Assembly: GCA_903937225.1 (NCBI GenBank)
Contig: CAIZYO010000159.1
Location: 1 to 8,432, forward strand
Source: an uncultured Chloroflexota bacterium
GTDB lineage: Bacteria > Chloroflexota > Limnocylindria > Limnocylindrales > Limnocylindraceae
Direction: 5' to 3'
DNA length: 8,432 nucleotides
Below are positions 5,565 to 8,432 of this stretch, one piece after another. Position numbers and translations under genes: made by a program. Under the pieces are notes generated by a model that ran no database searches, was not told the DNA's origin, and saw nothing but the letters and a program-made list of their open reading frames with translations. Positions within the stretch are counted from its first letter, which is position 1. Every line of letters begins with the position of its first letter.

Positions 5565-7070
5565 TCAGGCGGCGCGCAGGACAGCGATCGCCTGATCGAT
5601 GCGCGTAAGGACCGCCGCGCGGCCGAGGAGCCGCATGCTGTCGAAGAGTGGTGGCGTCGCGGTACGACCCGTTGCCGCTGCGCGGAGCGCCATGAAGAGG
5701 TCGCCCGCCTTCCAGCCCTGCTCCTCCGCAAGTGTGCGCAGCTTCGCCTCAAGTGCATCCGGCGCATCAAGGAGTGGCGCGTCGCCTTCACCAATCCCAT
5801 CCGCAATCAGTGGACGTGCCGCTTCGAGCGCGGCGCGCGCTGTAGCCGCCTCCCAACGCTTCGGCACCAGGAGTGCGGGATCATGCTGCAGTGCATCCAA
5901 GAAGAGGAAGTCGGTGAGTTCAATCGCAGATGAGAGGAGCGGAATCCTCTCGCGAATCAGCGGGAGAAGCGCGGCGATCTCGTCATCCGTTGCGGGGCGT
6001 CCAATGCGACCATCAGCGGCTGCCCGATCATAGAAGGGGCGCAGGCGTGCCAAGAGATCGTCGTGCGTCAACTTGCGAATCCACTGGCCGTTGATCCATT
6101 CGAGTCGCGTGCGATCGAAGACGGCCCCCGCCTTCTGCACGTGTTCCAGAGAGAATCGCCCCTGAATCTCTTCCACGCTGAGGACCTCGTCCTCACTCCC
6201 CGTTGACCAACCGAGAAGCGCGAGGAAGTTGATGATCGCCTCCTTGAGGAAACCCTCCGCACGATAATCAGAGATTGCCGTCTGGCTCTTCCGCTTGCTC
6301 ATCTTGGTTCGATCCGGATTCAAGATCAGCGGGAGGTGAGCAAACTTTGGTAGCGCAACTCCGAGCGCCTCGAAGAGGAGGATGTGCTTCGGCGTGTTGG
6401 AGAGGTGATCCTCGCCGCGGATCACGTGGGTGATCCCCATATCCGCATCGTCCACGACCACGGTGAAGTGGTAGAGCGGCGAACCGTCCGCGCGAAGGAT
6501 CACAAGATCGCCGCCGAGTGCCTCAGCGTCGATCTCGACCCGACCGCGGACAAGGTCATCAATGACCACAACGCCCGGCTTGATGCGGAATCTCAAGGCG
6601 GCCGACTCCCCCGCCGCAACGCGACGCGCCGCTTCGTCTGCCGCGATCCCCGCGCATCGGCCAGAGTATCGGGGCGGAAGCTTCGCCTTCTCACGCGCAC
6701 TCCGCTCCGCGTCTAGCTCCGCGCTTGTGCAGAAGCAGTAGTAGGCAAGGCCCGCTGCGTAGAGCTGCGCCGCAACTTCGGCGTAGCGCGCGCTTCGTGC
6801 TGACTGCCGGTATGGACCGCGCCCTCCACGCTCTTCGTTCGCGCTGACGACGCCCTCATCCGCTTCAAGCCCGAGCCAGCGCAACCCTTCAAGGATGTCC
6901 GCCTCATGTTCTGCGGTTGAGCGCGCGGTGTCGGTGTCTTCCACGCGCACGATGTAAGTGCCACCGTTTGCGCGGGCATAAAGAAGATTGAAGAGTGCGG
7001 TGCGCGCGGTCCCAATGTGGAACGGCCCAGTGGGGCTCGGTGCAATCCGTACGCGCATCTCGCCGCTCAT
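5565..7070 (-). CDS. gltX: Glutamyl-tRNA synthetase
   Basis: This class I synthetase (501 residues) attaches glutamate to tRNA-Glu, for translation and, where the pathway exists, tetrapyrrole synthesis. The Rossmann fold opens with RIAPSPTGPFHIG; the HIGH motif reads HIGT (18-21). The second motif is KMSKR (256-260), and VRGEDHLSNTP-like residues near 217-227 line the active site. A CFC pair (112, 114) and Cys139 match three ligands of the zinc site in E. coli GltX; the fourth (His) is not seen. The C-terminal helical anticodon-binding region runs from about 325. Length is near the family norm (470-500). The ATG overlaps the stop of the DtxR-family gene as ATGA. An internal ATG four codons on (MRVRIAPS) is a possible alternative start. 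Whether it also charges tRNA-Gln cannot be settled from this window. Confidence 0.96.
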   Translation of the reverse strand: MSGEMRVRIAPSPTGPFHIGTARTALFNLLYARANGGTYIVRVEDTDTARSTAEHEADILEGLRWLGLEADEGVVSANEERGGRGPYRQSARSARYAEVAAQLYAAGLAYYCFCTSAELDAERSAREKAKLPPRYSGRCAGIAADEAARRVAAGESAALRFRIKPGVVVIDDLVRGRVEIDAEALGGDLVILRADGSPLYHFTVVVDDADMGITHVIRGEDHLSNTPKHILLFEALGVALPKFAHLPLILNPDRTKMSKRKSQTAISDYRAEGFLKEAIINFLALLGWSTGSEDEVLSVEEIQGRFSLEHVQKAGAVFDRTRLEWINGQWIRKLTHDDLLARLRPFYDRAAADGRIGRPATDDEIAALLPLIRERIPLLSSAIELTDFLFLDALQHDPALLVPKRWEAATARAALEAARPLIADGIGEGDAPLLDAPDALEAKLRTLAEEQGWKAGDLFMALRAAATGRTATPPLFDSMRLLGRAAVLTRIDQAIAVLRAA

Positions 7071-7810
7071 GTCGCCACGCCAGCGACACGGTGGAAGAGC
7101 TTCTGGTCAATCTTCCCCTGCAACACATGGATGAGCGTGGCGGGACGAAGGCCGAGTGTGGCGCGCCCGATCGGTCCATCCAGAGTGAGTGAATCAAGCG
7201 AACTGCTTCGGGAGAGGACCGAAACTGGTGCTCCTGGCACGAGCCCACGAGCTTCGAGATAGCTGAGTAGCGCGCCATCCGCTTCGGCCGCCTCCGTCAC
7301 TCGATAGATTGTTGCCACCTCACCCGCCTCCAACTCCGCGAGCGGCCTCCCCTTCGGTCGACGCGCCTCTGCTGCACGATCAATCGGATTCCCGTGTGGG
7401 CAGGTCTGAGGGTGTCCGAGCATCTCATCGAGACGCTCTTCAAGCGCTGGCGAGATCACCGCGTGCAGGCGGCGTGCCTCTGCGTCCGCAGCCGCCCACG
7501 AGAGTCCAACAACACCGGTGAGAAGCCACTCAAGGAGTGCGTGTCGCTTAAAGATCGCATCAGCCGCGGCCTCGCCAGCCGCGGTCAGCTTCCAGAGTCG
7601 AGCATGTCCGGTGCATCCTGCGATCAACTTGTCATCGGCGAGGCGCTTGAACATCTCCGCCGCCGCCTGCTTGCTCACTTCAAGGTCTTTTGCCACCAGT
7701 GAAGGGGTGACACCTTCTGCATCGGGGTGCGAGCGGAAGGTGAGGATGTACTCCTGCGCGGCGGCCGAGAGGGCCGCACGAGTGGAACCTGCGAGCGTTG
7801 TGGAGACCAT
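7067..7810 (-). CDS. DtxR/MntR-family regulator with FeoA-like tail and altered metal site
   Basis: This 247-residue protein has the three-part layout of iron- or manganese-dependent repressors. The N-terminal winged helix (about 15-80) has the helix-turn-helix VAKDLEVSKQAAAEMFKRL. The dimerisation and metal-binding domain (about 85-145) ends in CPHGNPI (137-143), and a FeoA/SH3-like domain follows (about 155-230). Aligned by eye to DtxR, His79 and Glu83 are kept (His90, Glu94). His98, Cys102, Glu105 and His106 become Asp109, Arg113, His116 and Ala117, and Met10 becomes Glu20. Metal sensing may therefore be lost or changed. The start is ATG at 7810, 6 nt after a TAGGAT element. The stop overlaps the gltX start as ATGA. 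No metal transporter gene is nearby, so the regulon is unknown. Family membership is secure; the effector is not. Confidence 0.85.
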   Translation of the reverse strand: MVSTTLAGSTRAALSAAAQEYILTFRSHPDAEGVTPSLVAKDLEVSKQAAAEMFKRLADDKLIAGCTGHARLWKLTAAGEAAADAIFKRHALLEWLLTGVVGLSWAAADAEARRLHAVISPALEERLDEMLGHPQTCPHGNPIDRAAEARRPKGRPLAELEAGEVATIYRVTEAAEADGALLSYLEARGLVPGAPVSVLSRSSSLDSLTLDGPIGRATLGLRPATLIHVLQGKIDQKLFHRVAGVAT

Positions 7811-7816
7811 AGGTGA

Positions 7817-7822
7817 ATCCTA
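7817..7822 (-). promoter_or_regulatory. TAGGAT element before the DtxR-family gene
   Basis: Minus-strand TAGGAT sits exactly 6 nt before the ATG, preceded by CGCGGGG, matching the arrangement before proS. Its first three bases are also the TAG stop of the upstream membrane-protein gene. It may be a -10 box giving a leaderless mRNA, or its AGGA may act as a Shine-Dalgarno 7 nt from the ATG. No convincing -35 is visible. Confidence 0.4.
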
Positions 7823-8431
7823 CCCCGCGTCCTGCATAAACCCTGCGTCACGCGCCACCCACGGTCGCGGTGAGAGTCGCCCACTCCAGGAGAGGAGCGC
7901 GGCGCAAACATAGGCGGAGGCCCAGATCAGCGCCACCACGAGACCAACCCCATCTGTTGACGGGAGTGGGAGCCCAAACGTGGCGGCGAGAGACCAGGGA
8001 AGGGCGATAGCCAGAAGGGCGACGCTGCCGCGGGTACCCGACCAGGCAACACGCGGCGCGAGCATCAAGAGGCCGAAGAGAAGCAACTCGAATGCAACTC
8101 CGGGGAGGAGCGGCTCGGCGGCGAGGAGCGGAGCCCATGCAACAAGTGCATTGAAAAGTCGCCACTCCACTCGCGGCCACTCCGCAACCGTGCCGCCCTC
8201 CGCACTTCCAGTTGCTGCCGTATACGTCTGACGTGACGGTCGTGCATCCCGACGAATCGGTCGTTTCCCACGCGCCCGGTACTCCGCACCGTGCTTTCGC
8301 GGATCTGCATACTCTTTTGGATTGACGCGCCAGTACGTTCCAGAGTCTGCTCCAACCCACTGCGCACCGTCCCACACCTGATCTCCATCACTCGCGCTGG
8401 TTCCGTCATATGTGGTGGAGCCGGGTCGCGC
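7820..8431 (-). CDS. Uncharacterised membrane protein with Trp-Asp-Gly rich N-terminal region (5' partial)
   Basis: I do not recognise this protein. The frame is open to the right edge, and 203 residues are visible. A GTG at 8377 could be read as a start, but the same style of sequence continues upstream (YDG then WDGAQWV), so the gene probably begins outside the window. The visible N-terminal part (about 1-85) is polar and repetitive in Asp-Gly and Trp (YDG, SDGD, WDGAQW, TYWRV), followed by a basic stretch with KRPIRRDARPSR. The rest holds three or four hydrophobic segments at roughly 92-110, 111-128, 135-154 and 161-182, then a short tail ending DAGFMQDAG. This suggests a soluble or surface-binding domain tethered to a small membrane domain. 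The TAG stop lies 9 nt before the DtxR-family start, inside the TAGGAT element. No function is assigned. Confidence 0.7.
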   Translation of the reverse strand, partial: ARPGSTTYDGTSASDGDQVWDGAQWVGADSGTYWRVNPKEYADPRKHGAEYRARGKRPIRRDARPSRQTYTAATGSAEGGTVAEWPRVEWRLFNALVAWAPLLAAEPLLPGVAFELLLFGLLMLAPRVAWSGTRGSVALLAIALPWSLAATFGLPLPSTDGVGLVVALIWASAYVCAALLSWSGRLSPRPWVARDAGFMQDAG

Positions 8432-8432
8432 A

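Noticed and set aside
7848..8375. Alternative minus-strand frame over the right-edge gene
   Set aside because: Its product lacks membrane segments and is Cys/Arg-rich noise. The overlapping frame ending at 7820 has coherent hydrophobic segments and is open to the edge.
8375..8377. GTG at 8377 as the start of the membrane protein
   Set aside because: The frame continues without a stop to the window edge with the same Asp-Gly/Tyr/Trp character, so the gene is better treated as 5' partial.
1..8432. A defence system, mobile island or novel multi-gene cassette
   Set aside because: All genes but one fall into known core or regulatory families; no integrase, transposase, tRNA junction, repeat array or marked change in base composition is visible.

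Overview
The window is a compact, GC-rich (about 60% by eye) bacterial chromosome segment. It has nine protein-coding genes, almost no spacer DNA, and no RNA gene, mobile element, CRISPR array or long repeat that I can see. The genes are core functions plus a phosphate-response set. A PhoB/PhoR pair resembling RegX3/SenX3, a FeoA-tailed DtxR-family regulator, weak Shine-Dalgarno sites and possibly leaderless starts would suit a streamlined Chloroflexota or actinobacterial genome. That placement is an inference from gene style, not a phylogenetic result.

Layout. On the + strand, the window opens inside phoU (5' end missing), which overlaps the sixA phosphohistidine phosphatase gene by 4 nt (GTGA). 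Everything else is on the - strand. Read in its direction of transcription, from the right edge to the left, the order is: a membrane protein cut by the window edge; a DtxR-family regulator; gltX, overlapping the regulator by 4 nt; a 42-nt gap with a PHO-box-like direct repeat; phoB; a 47-nt gap; proS; phoR, overlapping proS by 4 nt; and a glycerophosphodiester phosphodiesterase gene. That last gene converges on sixA, and their stop codons overlap by 4 nt.

How the genes may work together. phoR and phoB would form the phosphate-starvation two-component system. PhoU normally keeps such a kinase in check through the PstSCAB transporter, whose genes could lie upstream of phoU outside the window. 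The phosphodiesterase releases glycerol 3-phosphate from lipid-derived diesters and is a typical phosphate-scavenging partner. SixA removes phosphate from histidine and is coupled to phoU, which raises the possibility that it acts on the same signalling route. Unusually, proS sits between the regulator and kinase genes, and phoR translation appears coupled to proS. The gltX and proS genes are ordinary aminoacyl-tRNA synthetase genes.

Most of the window is conventional. The points worth a second look are the split two-component pair, the PHO-box-like site before phoB, the phoU-sixA coupling, an identical TAGGAT-N6-ATG arrangement before two genes, and a DtxR-family protein whose metal-binding residues are largely replaced. 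I found no clearly new multi-gene system.
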